A stretch of DNA of 64,000 bases from Odiellus spinosus (GCA_963920705.1 OY987228.1:21306363-21370362), one strand, 5' to 3'; counted from the stretch's first letter, positions 1 through 11,580 are shown. Program-made: numbers and translations. The notes: generated from the sequence alone by a model not told the origin.

Positions 1-743
1 ATCCTTTTTCCAAATTCCCATCCTTATTTAATTTTCAATATGATCAAAGCTATAGTTACCTATTAATTCTATTGGAAATAAATAGGGGCTACGTATTTAT
101 ACCCGTTGAAATTTGAAAATGATTCTTAGTAATCTTTGTATTTTTCTTCGAGAGTTGTTGAGAATAAGAAGAGACCATAGGAGGGGAGATGGGGTTCAAA
201 AAACAGACAGTTCTGTACAGATGTACAGTTTGAAAGAACTACTTTACTACAGACTTAATTTATTATTGCGTATCAATCAATTCAGCCTCGGTTACGATGC
301 AAACTAACCTTGAACCTAGTATATAATGAATATAAACTTTCATTTTTTATTATTATTATTATTAAAAAAAAGTTTTTTTTTATTTTTTTTTCTGTCTGGT
401 CTGTACTGGGGATATTTCTTGTTGTTGGTGACGTAATGTTCGTCTGGTTTTTTCCCCTAGACACGTGGTGAGGAAAATATATGTATATATATATTTTTTC
501 TTTCTTTTTAGAGAGTCCTATGCCCCCACCCTGTCTGGAAATTTTTTGTATTGCCATTTTTTTTAAAAATCTCGGAAGCGTGAAGGTCTTTTATAGGATA
601 TATAATATTTAGATTTTTTTTATCTCGTTTGTCTCTTCTTAATCGTCATTTAGAAATTTAAATCATTTATTTTAACATTGACCTTAATATTAGTTTAAAT
701 TCGACAGAGAAATTATTTTAAATTGTTCAAATTTAAATATGGT
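1..743. other. Flanking AT-rich DNA, no gene seen
   Basis: AT-rich sequence with T-rich and ATT/TTA low-complexity tracts around 342-400. Short open frames exist on both strands, but they have no recognisable domain, splice context or composition shift. I see no gene here. Confidence 0.6.
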
Positions 744-1125
744 TTAAAGGGAGAATGAAAGGCCAAAAAAACCTATTTTTAATCGATTAAGAATGCTAAA
801 ATAATGAGAAAAACAATAATATAACTTACCAAAAATATTTCGTTATTTTATAATCAATTTCCAAAGTTTTGAAACTTGCGGATGCTAAGCCTTGGCTGCC
901 TAGCTCGGCGAACTAGGCGAGCACGAGCCCGTATTTTTTTTTTAAATACGCGTACTCGCTCGTGATTGGCGACAAGAACATGTCGTGCTAGCCTAGTTCA
1001 CCGAGCTAGGCAGCCTAGGCTTAGCATCGGAACTTTGGAATATGATTATAAAATAACGAAATATTTTTGGTAGGATTCTTAATCGATTAATAATAGGTTG
1101 TTTCGGCCTTTCATTCTCCCTTTAA
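744..1125 (+). mobile_element. Foldback MITE family A, copy 1 (TTAA-flanked)
   Basis: A non-autonomous foldback element. TTAA lies at both ends (744-747 and 1122-1125). The termini are AGGGAGAATGAAAGGCC and its near-exact complement. Arms of more than 150 bp pair almost throughout, including a GC-rich inner segment around 885-1030 with a CTAAGCCTTGGCTGCCTAGC motif. The centre is shortened relative to copy 2 at 8011-8473. No coding capacity. TTAA duplications are typical of the piggyBac and Kolobok superfamilies. The AG-starting terminus fits Kolobok better than the CCY start common in piggyBac, but that is inference. Confidence 0.85.
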
Positions 1126-1335
1126 TTTGTTTCTGGAGTACGACTAATTTCATTTCAAATAAGTACACGTGTTAAAAGCTGCAATATTTTTACGTGTTGC
1201 ATTAAAAAAATAACATTTTCATATAGTTTCCGGTGTAAATGTTGTTTTCTGAGCGCTTTTAGGATTAAAAATGATATATAGAAAGTTTTTTCTCAGTTTT
1301 CAGATCTAATAATATTGTAAATTGGTAGATGTTAT

Positions 1336-1550
1336 ATCGCTTTTCGCGCCTTTTAAACGGTTTTGAGGTTTAAGATATCCTTTATCGCCTTTTCTAGCGG
1401 TTTTAAGATTAAGATAAGTACAACTTCTCACCTTTATAGCGGTTTGAAGATCGAGATATTAACCGCATTTGTTTTTTTAGCGGTTTGAAGGTTAAGATAT
1501 CGCTTCTCGCCCCTTTTAAACGGTTTGAAAATTAATAAAGGCGGTTCTTA
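1336..1550 (+). repeat. Degenerate ~40-bp tandem repeat (about 5 units)
   Basis: About five diverged units, each with a core like CGCCTTTTAAACGGTTTGAA followed by GTTAAGATAT. Examples begin near 1336, 1377, 1418, 1460 and 1500. The units differ by many substitutions, so the array is old. It is not coding. Confidence 0.65.
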
Positions 1551-1861
1551 TTCCTATTTGGCGTTGCTTAAACTTTAAATAAACATTGCTTTGAGCCTTT
1601 TTAATGGTTTTATAACAAAGAATACAGAAATAGGAGCTTAATTGGTCTTTCTAATTCGCTACGAAAATAAAGTTAAACTTTATTTTTCGATACCATACTT
1701 CTCACAATTCGAAATGGTGTAATGTGAAAAGTTCAGGCGGATTGATACTCAATGTTAAACCTTATATAGTATAAAAGGAGACTTATTTTTTAACCCCAGA
1801 TTATCAAAATTTAAAGGAAAACACTGATAAAAGCACAAAATAATTGTATAATAAGTCAAAC

Positions 1862-2198
1862 CAGAAGCCGATGAAATCCTCCTTTGAAGTCTATTACTCC
1901 CGGGTCTTGTCAACCCCTCTCTGTATGGGTTAGTTTCAAAAATCGCGATTCGTACGCCTCCTAACGGTTGATATTTTCGGAGCGGGAGTTCGTTGAGCGA
2001 ATATCTCTAGCAGCCTCGGAGTTCGTCAAAAAAACGTCGTCGTTTGTGGAGAGAGAGAATTTACAATTTTCCATAGACAGGGGGTATGAAGTAGGACCCC
2101 TCCGATCTCGTAAAACTGTGAATTTTACCCATACTGAGAGGAGCCCTATAAGGAACATTAGAGTAGTAGACTTCAAAGGAGGGTTTCATTTACTTCTG
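1862..2198 (+). mobile_element. MITE family B, copy 1
   Basis: 337-bp element with terminal inverted repeats of about 32 bp beginning CAGAAGCCGATGAAA. It is flanked by a perfect 7-bp duplication GTCAAAC (1855-1861 and 2199-2205). A subterminal inverted pair (CTCTCTGTATGGGT and its complement) lies inside the ends. Short open frames on both strands recur in every copy, but they are by-products of the repeat and resemble no transposase. Confidence 0.93.
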
Positions 2199-2205
2199 GT
2201 CAAAC

Positions 2206-3670
2206 TGTTCTATAATTCATTAAATTTACCAATTATTAGGTTCAAAAACCTTTTGCCAAATGGTACGCAAGTGTGTCCCCCTTCCCCCAAACATGTCACT
2301 CTATAAAAAAAAAATATTGAGTAATTGTCGAATAAGGTTTTAGTTCACATCGATCATTTTTCTAACGGTATTATATTTTAAAGTTTTTTTTTATATACGT
2401 ATATAATTTTTGCTCTTTTGTTAAAAACGCTTCTCATGTTCCTGGGACGATGGGGGTGAAATTAAAAACTGGGCGAGAGAGGGGAAAGGAAGAGGAGAGG
2501 GGATAAAAATTACGTTGTATGTAGAATTTGGAGCCGCTTGCTAGTCTGTCACGCTGTTGAATGTGGCTTAGAGAAAGGGTTAACACTCGTGTGTACGCTA
2601 TAGAGAAGAAGGAATTGAGAGAAAGAGATGGAAGAGGAAAGAGAGAAAAAAAATCTAGAGACAGAATTCAAATGGGTGAAAGAGAAACCCATCCATAATC
2701 CCTTTCACCCTCTCCTCTTTTTACTCAGTTAGATTTTAACCTCCCCCTATTTTTAACCCTTTTTCGGAAGATAGGCACACCCCCGCCCTTTTTTTTTTTT
2801 TTTTAACCCCTTCAGTACGTCACCCCCTAAAAGCGTCCTTTTCCTTGGCAACGCCACCCTTTCTACCCCTCGTATCTCATTGCTTTTATTTTTTTTTTCC
2901 TTTTCGCGTGTTGTGGGGGAAAGCTGCATTGGAGGGGTTTCCTCCCCTCTCTAAGGGAGGTGGGGAGGGTGAGTATGATAAAAAATAGTGAAAGAGAGAG
3001 AGAGAGAGAGAAAACTTCGAAAATCGATATTACCGTTAGTTTTACCCCTTTTAACCCTAAGCAGCGACTTCACCTCCTCTCCCTCTCTTTTTTGAGGAAC
3101 ACCATCTCACCCCCCTTCCATTTTCTATACAACTGTGCAGTGCAACCGAGACTGTAACGGGGGTCCCGTTAAGGTAGCGCCTTTATTCCGACCGCCAGAG
3201 TTGCTTAAAAGCCCATAGTAGCTAGATGGTCGATAACGGTATATGACGGGCTTCCACCTTAAACTGTACTCTATCCTTTTTTCCCTTGGAAGCTTTCTTT
3301 CCCCCCCACTTGGTTGCATTTTTTTTATCCTACCCACTTCTCTCTCTCTCTCTCTCTCTGACTGGAGTTACCACCCCTTCAGTGTTCCATCCCCCTTGAT
3401 GTTTTTCTTTCCCCCATTTTCTTGCCCCACGGTTCTTATTCAATCCTTTATACACCCTCAACTTCGATGCCGCATTTTTTTTCTTACTTTTTCTTCTTCC
3501 TTCTCTTTTCTGACTTCCTCCTTAACCCTTTTTACTCGGCTTTCAAACTTCTTCTCTCGGGCTTAATCTCACCCCTTCCTCTCCCCAAACCATCTCTCCT
3601 TTCCTTTTCTCCCTCTCTCTCTCTCTTCAGGCTCGGGATAAAATCCTTCTTACGAGCGACTTTTTTACCA
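2206..3670. repeat. Low-complexity purine/pyrimidine-rich flank
   Basis: Gene-free. From about 2430 to 3640 the + strand alternates between GA-rich and CT-rich stretches, including (GA)n at 2991-3011 and (CT)n at 3342-3359. The open frames at 3243-3679 translate to Ser/Leu/Phe low-complexity strings that reflect the CT bias. I see no domain and no splice structure. Confidence 0.6.
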
Positions 3671-3673
3671 GTT

Positions 3674-3676
<3 letters not shown>

Positions 3677-3706
<30 letters not shown>
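3677..3706 (+). repeat. Poly(A) tract
   Basis: About 29 uninterrupted A residues. This could be a simple repeat or the tail of a decayed retroelement. No retroelement body or target-site duplication can be recognised upstream. Confidence 0.8.
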
Positions 3707-3709
<3 letters not shown>

Positions 3710-4469
3710 GTTTTTTTTCTTTTTACGAAGATGTAATATTTTAGGACAAATTATTGACGTAACACTCGTTATAGGTCACGAGTGTTAAGTATTTAACCCA
3801 ATTATTTTGATTCTTAATTAAGATTAAAAGAAAACGTAAAAGTTTGGTCGTTTATAGGTCTTCCAATTTCTAGCCCCCCTTTTGGTCGGAGGCAAAAAAA
3901 AAAAGGGCTGGGCCGTTTCTCGAAGCGCGAGTGCTACTAGGAGAAGCCACTCCGCTGCCCCTATTCCGGCGAGAGAAGGGGGGGCGATTTATCCGAACGG
4001 GGCTCGTCCTACCACGCGCCTAGCGTCTCCCTAGTCGGGGTATTTTTTTGTCCCGGTTATACTCCGCGTCAATTTCCCCTGGTTGTATCCTTACCCCCTC
4101 AACTTTTACCCCGACCCCTCCTCTTTTCCCCGTTTTTTCTGTCCCCCATAGACCCCCGTGCGCGCTATAATCTTTACCCTCCTACCTCCGGCTCTCTCTC
4201 TCTCTCTCTCTAGGCTCTCCCTAACCCTTTTTCCTCGATTTCCACCCCCGTCTTCCCTTTTTGCCAAGCTGCGGGCTAGGCCCGGGCTGAGGCGCAACCA
4301 CCGTCTCTACTTTACCTCACCGACGGACTCGCGCGTCCGGGGCCAGACAGTTTTTTGCCTCTCTTCCAGCCTCGCGCCAATTCCAGGGCAGCTCTCCGTC
4401 GAAAATTTGCCGTCCCCCACTCACTCCCAGCCGCGCGCGAACGCCCGCGCGCGCTCGCTCGTTTTATAT

Positions 4470-4737
4470 TACGCGCGTTCTCTACTCTCCGAGGCTCTCT
4501 TGGAAAAATATCGCGCGCGCTCCGTTTTTCCTTTTAACCGTTAGCTGGCGAAGGTTTTACCGCTGGCTCGCGCGACGTCGCCCCAGGAGGAGAGTCCCCG
4601 CCGCCGTCGGTCCTCGCGACGGGCTCTCGGTAGCTGCCGGGCCGGGCGAGCGGGGTCCGAACCAAAAAACGACAACGCCATCGGTCCACCACCCAGTAGC
4701 CCGAAATCGCCGTTACTCGACCTTTCTCGTAGTTCCG
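4470..4737 (+). other. nab: Putative non-coding exon 1 (5' UTR) of nab
   Basis: The strong donor CCG|GTGAGT has its GT at 4738 and sits inside the CpG-rich block. It could splice over about 8.9 kb to the acceptor at 13593-13594, whose exon carries only five bases before the start codon. An upstream 5' UTR exon is therefore expected somewhere. The left boundary given is a guess just past the TATA-like sequence. Another first exon, such as one ending at 9849, is possible. Confidence 0.35.
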
Positions 4738-5217
4738 GTGAGTTGATTCTTCTCCGACGCGCCGAAAGATTCGCCCTGCCCTCTTGACCCCTCTCTTTCT
4801 ATCTTTCCTTCTCATCCCGGCGTCTCCTCGTCACCGCTCTCCTCTTCCGCGCTCCTTTTCTCCATTCATCCTCTTTGTCTTCCTAATCCCGGCCGGCACC
4901 TCTAATATCTAAGGCTGCTAAAAAAGTCTCGCCTTTCACCTCGTCCCTTCTCTTTCTCTCTCTCTCTCGCGTCGCTCGAAAGATAACAATAAGAAAATCT
5001 TCTCCCCTGACTACCGGAGAAAGTATAATAAAAGGAAAGCTGTTGGCATTGTCGAGCCTCGCCGGAGAAAACGAGGGATTGTAGCGTACCTCCGTCTCCT
5101 CGACATCACTTCCTTATAAAAAATTCCCGAGAGAGAGGGAGAGAGTCCCTGTATATCGCGATCGTAATAAAATGTGCGCGACCATTAATGGTACCGTTAT
5201 TCTCGCCGCGAGTACCC

Positions 5218-5240
5218 GGGTCCCTCGTCGCGAGGGACCC
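5218..5240. other. Short perfect hairpin in GC-rich DNA
   Basis: Ten-base perfect arms GGGTCCCTCG and CGAGGGACCC separated by TCG. It sits at the edge of the CpG-rich block. The function is unknown. Confidence 0.6.
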
Positions 5241-5249
5241 TTAAAAAAT

Positions 5250-7235
5250 ACGTAAAAAAAAAAGAAAAGAAATAAAAGCCTTCACTTTCTTATAGCGCCG
5301 TTTTTGTCGCTTTTATAATAAAAGAAAAAAAAGTGCGTTTATTTCGTATCGATCAACGGGTGCCTTCCGTCTTGCAGGATTATCTATAATAAGGATATCT
5401 TTTGCAAAGTATACGGTTCGTTTTTAATATAGAGTGAATTATTTTGTTTACAATTTCGTTTTAACTTTAGTTCAATTGATATATACTGATTCATTTTTAA
5501 TTTAACAAGCCGGGGGACAGGTATCAGACTCTGTAAGGGGTTACCTTTTAGTTTGTTTAAACCGGGGAAGCCGAACCACGCGTTTATTTCCGAATGAACG
5601 TGGTATTCTTCACCCCTTAGTCTCTCTTGACTCTTACGTAATTCGCTTCCCTGGAGTTGGCGATTCCGTGTCCGGCGCGCGCAGCTTTTCGACTCTAGAA
5701 AAGGGCTCGTTACGTTTTAATATCGATCCCTAGGTGTATACCCCCTTCTCCTCCTTTTACACACTCATACACACATACACACGATATACACGAGGCTACC
5801 GGGAGAAGATTTCCCTCAAAACACAATTCCCGAATAGGCGTATACCTGCCACGTGCTCTCGGATCCGTTCCTTTTACTAGATATATAGGCTAGTTCTTTT
5901 TCCCGCGTTTATTCCCATATACGTACACAAACCCCCGAGTTGTCGTACACCAACGGCACGCTACGAGACTCGCGTATATATCAGCGACTGACCTACAGAA
6001 AGAGAAATATAAATTATCGACTATTTTATTCACTCGTCCTCTAAAAATGTTACGATTTGGTTTGTTAACCTTTCCTTAAACGGGGTTGTAGAAACATTAC
6101 AGTAATTGGTTAAAAAGATTTCGTTACTTTAGTTTTAATGAATGATATCTAATTTTATTTTAATCGGGTTTGTTTTATAATAATTTCTGGATGGAATAAA
6201 ATTGAGGTTGGTTCTTTTGCATAAATTTTTTTATTTCCAAGAATATTTCCAGTGTTTCCAAACTTAATTAAAAAGAAATTTAGGCTTAATATGCAATTAT
6301 AATTATAAGAAATATTTCCAGTGTAAAATATTAAAACTGAAATTTGATTCGCACAAATTAAATTTGTTTTTATTTAGTCTTATTAATAGTTTTTTTGGGT
6401 TAACTATTTTTTACGAATTCCATTTGTATTTCAAGTAGACTTAAACTTTTAATTTTAACGAAAAAAACTTAACTTTTGTCAAATATACAGAGAAATTTAT
6501 TTTTATTTAAAACTCCCATCATTATTTTTAAGTCAAAATTGCTTGATTAAAAAATATATCATATATTTTCTTGTTACTTCCGGTTGGTTCCTATATCTGT
6601 AACTAAGGTTCCTTCTGCCTAAAATTCCATTCTAGCTTCTCCCAAAGGTTATATTTTTCAGAGAGGAAAATGATGTCAAAATTCCTGGGTGCCCAAGTTT
6701 ATTTTTAGATCATCTCTCCATCCTCTTAAACTTTTTTTAAACTGTTATTTATTTTTGAGGGATATTTGTTTTTTCAAATTCTACAGTTTTTTGGCTCCAC
6801 ACACCGTTTTTTTATAGATCTATAGATCTAGATGTTAGCGAAGAGTTTCGCCAAAAAATTTCTTTTTCAATTAAGAACGCTTTTATTTTTCTGGAAATTC
6901 TTTGTTTTCTCTTAATCCGTTAGCCAACTATTTAACTTTCACCCTGGGTTAATTTATTAGTCAGTTGGTGCGTAAAAATCTTCTAGTGAGTTAGGATTAT
7001 GTTCGCGATTAAGTAAATAACATGGTGTGCGTATTAATCCCGATAAATTTGGATATATCTATAATCCATTTCAAGTTTTTAACTCAAATTGACACCAGGC
7101 GTAAACTTAGACTGCCTTTTATCATTTAATTAACAAATCATATAATTATAATAGGTAGCCTATACCTTAACACGTTTTGCCAACTCTAGGTGGAATTACT
7201 ATAATTTAAATTGAGGTTGAGGATGACACCATTTT
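5250..7235. other. nab: Intron 1, no gene seen
   Basis: CpG content falls gradually until about 6000, then the sequence becomes AT-rich. I see no repeat family with multiple copies here and no coding signal. Confidence 0.5.
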
Positions 7236-7237
7236 TT

Positions 7238-7518
7238 TGAATAAGTACTTTTACAAAACAGACCGCGCGAAAGGGGCAGAGCGCGTGAGAATCAACTGCA
7301 GGCTCTACAATAGCGAAATCACGTGATCATAGTGATGACGTAGTATTACGTGGAATTTTATTTTAAAATTTTTTCGAAAGTGGAGATTACAAAATGGGTA
7401 TTTTTAATGTCACGGTAATTTTGTTCTATGACATATGTATATATATTTTGAATCCTTTTTTAACGATCTTTCCGAAAATGCTACTCAATTTTCATTTGTA
7501 GTTCATGAACTCACTATA
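7238..7518 (-). mobile_element. Dispersed repeat family G, copy 1
   Basis: Shares long blocks with copies at 19315-19595 and 24405-24705. One end is AAGTACTTTTAC followed by GACCGCGCGAAAG. The middle contains CACGTGATCATAGTGATGACG. The other end has TTTTTAACGATCTTTCC, CTCAATTTTCATTTG and a final TCATGAACTCAC. In the opposite orientation the family begins GTGAGGCTGTCATGAAC. It is non-coding. The class is unknown, and no convincing terminal inverted repeat was found. Confidence 0.7.
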
Positions 7519-8010
7519 AAGAATAGCCAAAATTGAATTAATTTCAATCATTTAACCAATACTACAATTACTCACGTGATCTTCAAATTATGAAAAGTTT
7601 TAAAAAAGCCCCTTCCCAATATATGTTAATTTTATTTTACCGGGATACGACAATCGAAGAGTCCAAATTTGATTTATAGTTGGTTCCCGCCCTAGTACTG
7701 CACGAGATGTAATTGAAAATAATCATTATGCAAAAATTCAACGTGCTTTATAGCTCTAGAACTAAACTTAGCCGCGTTAACAAATTGAACTATAATTTTT
7801 ATTGAATTTTTCATTATATTTTCGGACATGATTTTTGGGGGAAAATGTATACCCGAATTATAAGACAGTTGTTAATAGGGAAAAAAAGGCTTTCGATAAC
7901 AAAACATTATGCAAATTTTAGATAAAGCCCATCGCGCAATTTTGTTTTGCCCAAACAGACCGCGTTATGCAATATTTAAGGTTTTAAAAGCATGTTTATG
8001 AGGAATTGAA
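7519..8010. other. Intron 1, no feature seen
   Basis: AT-rich sequence. A short GACCGCG fragment near 7957 resembles one end of family G. I see nothing else. Confidence 0.45.
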
Positions 8011-8473
8011 TTAAAGGGAGAATGAAAGGCCGAAACAACCTATTTTTAATCGATAAAGAATGCTAAAATAATGAGAAAAACAATAATATAACGCACCAAA
8101 AATATTTCGTTCCGAAACTTGCGGATGCTAAGCCTTGGCTGCCTAGCTCGGCTAACTAGGCGAGCACGAGACGTATTTTCTTTAATATTCCCGTCTGATC
8201 TAGTCGCCAATCACGAGCGAGTACGTGTATTTTTAAAATACGCGTACTCGCTCGTGATTGGCCACAAGAACAGCCGCGAATATTAAAAAAAAATACAGGT
8301 CGTGCTAGCCTAGTTCACCGAGCCAGGTAGCCTAGGCTTAGCATCGGAACTTTGGAAATTGATTATAAAATAACGAAATATTTTTGGTGAGTTATATTAT
8401 TGTTTTTCTCATTATTTATAGCATTCTTAATCGATTAAAAATAGGTTGTTTTGGCCTTTCATTCTCCCTTTAA
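8011..8473 (+). mobile_element. Foldback MITE family A, copy 2 (longest)
   Basis: 463 bp between TTAA at 8011-8014 and 8470-8473, with AGGGAGAATGAAAGGCC termini. Nearly the entire element is an inverted repeat, with a palindromic centre around AAAATACGCGTACTCGCTCG. This copy keeps both inner segments that are missing or cut in copies 1 and 3, so it is the best reference for the family. No coding capacity. Confidence 0.88.
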
Positions 8474-8559
8474 AACAGGTGTAAAATTTGTTATAATTAT
8501 TCATAAAAGATGGTTACAGTCTTACTTTAATTTATAAAGAAAACAACTTTTTTTTATCG

Positions 8560-8620
8560 AATGGCAATGCTATGAGGTCATCAAATAAGAAAAATTCTTA
8601 AATTAGAAAATAGATTTTGG
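8560..8620 (+). repeat. CRE-bearing dispersed fragment, diverged copy
   Basis: Contains GGCAATGCTATGAGGTCATC, which resembles segments at 22040-22085 and 28370-28410 carrying an intact TGACGTCA. Here the CRE core has one change. It is probably a fragment of an unclassified dispersed repeat. Confidence 0.35.
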
Positions 8621-8745
8621 TGAAACATCGGGGAATTTTATGGAAATTAAAAAAATGCCTAATTTATCATAATTGACCTTATATCAGCTTTAAGTTAATT
8701 GCAAAATTATCTGGGTCTAACCAAATATTCCTTATTTGGTTTTAC

Positions 8746-9082
8746 CAGAAGTAGATGAAACCCTCCTTTGAAGTCTACTACTCTAATGTTCGATATAACG
8801 CTCCTCTCTGTATGGGTAAAATTCCCAATTTTACGAGATCGGAGGGGTCCTACTTCATCCCCCCTGTCTACGGAAAATTGGAAATTCTCTCTCTCCACAA
8901 ACGACGACGTTTTTTGGACGAACTCCAAGGTTGCTAGAGATATTCGCTTGACGAACTCCCGCTCCGTAAACATCTACCGTTAGGAGGCGTACGAATCGCG
9001 CCTTTTGAGAATAACCCATACAGAGAGGGGTAGACAAGACCAGGGAGTAATAGACTTCAAAGGAGGATTTCATCGGCTTCTG
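8746..9082 (-). mobile_element. MITE family B, copy 2
   Basis: 337 bp, opposite orientation to copy 1. Ends are CAGAAGTAGATGAAACC and GGTTTCATCGGCTTCTG-type (diverged at two positions). Perfect 7-bp duplication GTTTTAC at 8739-8745 and 9083-9089. Confidence 0.93.
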
Positions 9083-9500
9083 GTTTTACATATCTTGAGA
9101 AGCGAAATATCGAATTTTAACAACATGCGCGACAGGTTTGAAGTATATATTTTTGTAAATTTGTGCAGTTTTAAAGTTTTGAGAATGAACACAGAAGTTT
9201 GAAAAGTTTTTTAAATAATATATGCAAATTTTTATCTGATCTTCTATTGGTTTTTCGGAATTACATTTTTCAGCACAATATCTCCCGGACCCTATACACA
9301 AAGCCTTCCTATTTAAACTTAAATCATTTGAATTAGACTATATGTACTGTTGCAAATTAGATTTTATTATTTAACCGTTTAAAAATAATTTGTCCTGGAA
9401 AATATTTGAATCTATAATATACTAGTTCTTCTCCTTTAAAGTTTTTCTGTTGTTTTATGATTTAAAATTAGAATAATTGTTTTTCGGTACTATCAGCAAT
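9083..9500. other. Intron 1, no feature seen
   Basis: AT-rich intronic sequence without repeats or coding signal that I can recognise. Confidence 0.4.
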
Positions 9501-9509
9501 AAGGTCCGG

Positions 9510-9849
9510 GTAAATGCATCGGCATATTCTGATACGAGACACACTAGCGGCCGCAGACGGTGTAAATAGTGAAATCGGAAGCGCCACCCTTTGGGGGAAA
9601 GTCTATATAACCAAGCGCGGCCCGCCTAGTTTCCGTCACTCTCTCCAGAATCAAAATATCTGGAAGAGTTCAAATCACTCGAGCCAGACAGGGGTGATGA
9701 CTTTTTTTCGCTATTTTTCTATTCGAGGTATTATAATGAATATACAATATAATTGTATCTTCATTAAGATACCTTTTCACGCAAATCAGAGAGAGAAACG
9801 TAACTATTAACGGAGTTTTTTCTCTCTCTCGCTCTCTCCAGAGAAGCAG
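9510..9849 (+). promoter_or_regulatory. nab: Possible alternative promoter and first exon
   Basis: A GC-richer island in AT-rich intron. It holds CTATATAA at about 9602-9609, followed about 30 bp later by a CGTCACTCTC initiator-like stretch, and ends with a consensus donor GCAG|GTAGGA (GT at 9850). This arrangement could be an alternative first exon spliced to 13595. It is inferred from motifs only, which occur by chance fairly often. The open frame at 9514-9810 shows no known domain. Confidence 0.25.
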
Positions 9850-10948
9850 GTAGGATTTCCAAATGACATTAATGCCAAATTAGTTTATCCCCTAATTTTT
9901 TTTTCTCTCCTCCTATTCTAAAGTTAATCCGGCGTGTCGGTAACAATTCCTCGCTCCAGCAATTATTTAATACCTTTAATCCTTAGCTTGTATACCAAAG
10001 CCAAACCCCTGGCTTTAATACATATCCCCTTCTCCAGAACGAACCCTTCGCAGCTAGGGATAGCTAGTACCTCGCTACTACTCGCCTTTTTGTTTTAAAA
10101 ACCTAGAACCTCCCTCTCTCGCTTTCTGTTGGATAAAAAGCAACGGGATTTATTCTGTCTCTGAACCATATCCTTCGCCGTGATTGACTTGAACCCTTAA
10201 AAACCTGGTTTCTCACATAGCATTAAGAGAGTTTCTCATCCATTGTTATTTAGTTTTTCGCGTCTCTCGTACAAAATAAGATTAATTATGATTTTTTTTT
10301 ACCACAACCAAGGCTTAGAAAAAAATTAAGATATCTCATTATTTTGCATTGGATATACTGCCATACGTATAAGTTTGTGAGTCTCAGGGGTTGTTTTTGA
10401 TACTTTTTTTTGGCTTATCTCTACTGTATCTCTCTTATACGTTAGGGATTTTGAGTTGCTCGGGATTAATTTAGCCACATCATAAATTGTTAGGCCTAGA
10501 TTGTGGTTTTTTAAAAAACTGCTTCATCCTTATATAGCTCTTCTTCTTCTTCTTCTTCTCTCTCTCCATCTTTCTCTTTACCATCCTTTGATCCCTGGAA
10601 TCATGCAAGCTTCCCTTTTCATCTCAACTCATCAAGGAGAGATATAGCTGAAAATTTGTCGTTAGCGAACCCCCCGTCTTAATTATTATTTTTTTTTTTT
10701 TTTTTAGATTTTTTTTTTTGTAAGGGGTTAACCCCCCTTTTTCACGAAACCAAAACCAAAGGATTATGGTTTTGATGAAGTTTCGGATTAGCCCAGCGTT
10801 AATATGAATCGTTAAAAAATGAAGGGGTGTGGAGAGGGATAGGTGCGTGTTTTACGCTATTATTCGAATTTTCGAAATTAAAATTTAAATTTTATTAGCT
10901 CGTGTCTAATTTGGTTCAAAAGACATTATATTGAACTATAGAGAATGG
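9850..10948. other. Intron 1, microsatellite-containing
   Basis: No gene. A TTC/CT tract lies at about 10540-10566 and a T-rich tract at about 10688-10720. Nothing else is recognised. Confidence 0.45.
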
Positions 10949-11285
10949 CAGAAGCCGATGAAACCCTCCTTTGAAGTCTACTACTCTAATGTTCCTTATA
11001 GGGCTCCTCTCTGTATGGGTAAAATTCACAGTTTTACGAGATCGGAGGGGACCTACTTCATACCCCCTGTCTACGGAAAATTGGAAATTCTCTCTCTCCA
11101 CAAACGACGACGTTTTTTTGACGAACTCCAAGGCTACTAGAGATATTCGCTCGACGAACTCCCGCTCCGAAAATATCTACCGTTAGGAGGCGTACGAATC
11201 GCGCTTTTTGAAACTAACCCATACAGAGAGGGGTAGACAAGACCCGGGAGTAACAGACTTCAAAGGAGGGTTTCATCGGCTTCTG
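10949..11285 (-). mobile_element. MITE family B, copy 3 (no target duplication)
   Basis: 337 bp with intact terminal inverted repeats and the same orientation as copy 2. Unlike most copies its flanks do not match: AGAATGG on the left and CTAAAAT on the right. The duplication has decayed, or the copy is a recombinant between two insertions. Confidence 0.9.
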
Positions 11286-11331
11286 CTAAAATTTATAAAA
11301 ATTGCTTACAAAAGAGTTTTCATTGTGAAAC

Positions 11332-11580
11332 TTTAAAGGGAAACTATAAGCTAAAAATGAAATTTATTTTAAAATGCATCATCGAAAATTATAAATATAG
11401 GCCTAACGTTTTTCTACAATTTTAAGGCAACAGTTTAGTGTTTAATTTTCAAGGGGAAAATCGGACCAATCATATTAATCCACCCTTTTTGATTGAGTTT
11501 CTGAAAAAATCGTATTATTGAATGTTGTGAAATTTAGATTCACGTGATTGGACATTTTCTTCTTTAAATGAATTGAAAAT
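11332..11580 (+). repeat. Dispersed repeat family Q, copy 1
   Basis: Begins TTTAAAGGGAAACT, then AGCTAAAAATG, and further in contains CCAATCATATTA. The same landmarks recur in the same order at 13012-13320. It is a diverged non-coding repeat. A TTAA lies at the left end, as in families A and H, but a matching right terminus was not found. Confidence 0.45.

Larger units (their letters stand above)
3890..5250 (+). promoter_or_regulatory. nab: CpG-rich block, candidate nab promoter
   Basis: This block is markedly richer in G+C and CpG than the AT-rich surroundings, with many CGCG tracts near 4430-4530 and 4560-4660. It lies upstream of the first coding exon on the same strand and contains a consensus donor at 4738. 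A TATA-like TTTTATATTA lies near 4463. The promoter role is inferred from composition and position. No start site can be fixed from sequence, and the block could instead serve a divergent transcript. Confidence 0.45.

Noticed and set aside
3243-3679. Ser/Phe/Leu-rich open frames
   Set aside because: They are due to CT-rich low-complexity DNA and have no domain or splice context.
8707-8983. Recurrent 60-113-codon open frames on both strands with similar peptides, also at 1961, 10916, 12356, 16881, 20985, 24928, 31454, 33389 and 58289
   Set aside because: They lie exactly within the family B MITE and occur on both strands. They contain no recognisable domain and vary in length with small indels, so they are by-products of a repeat.
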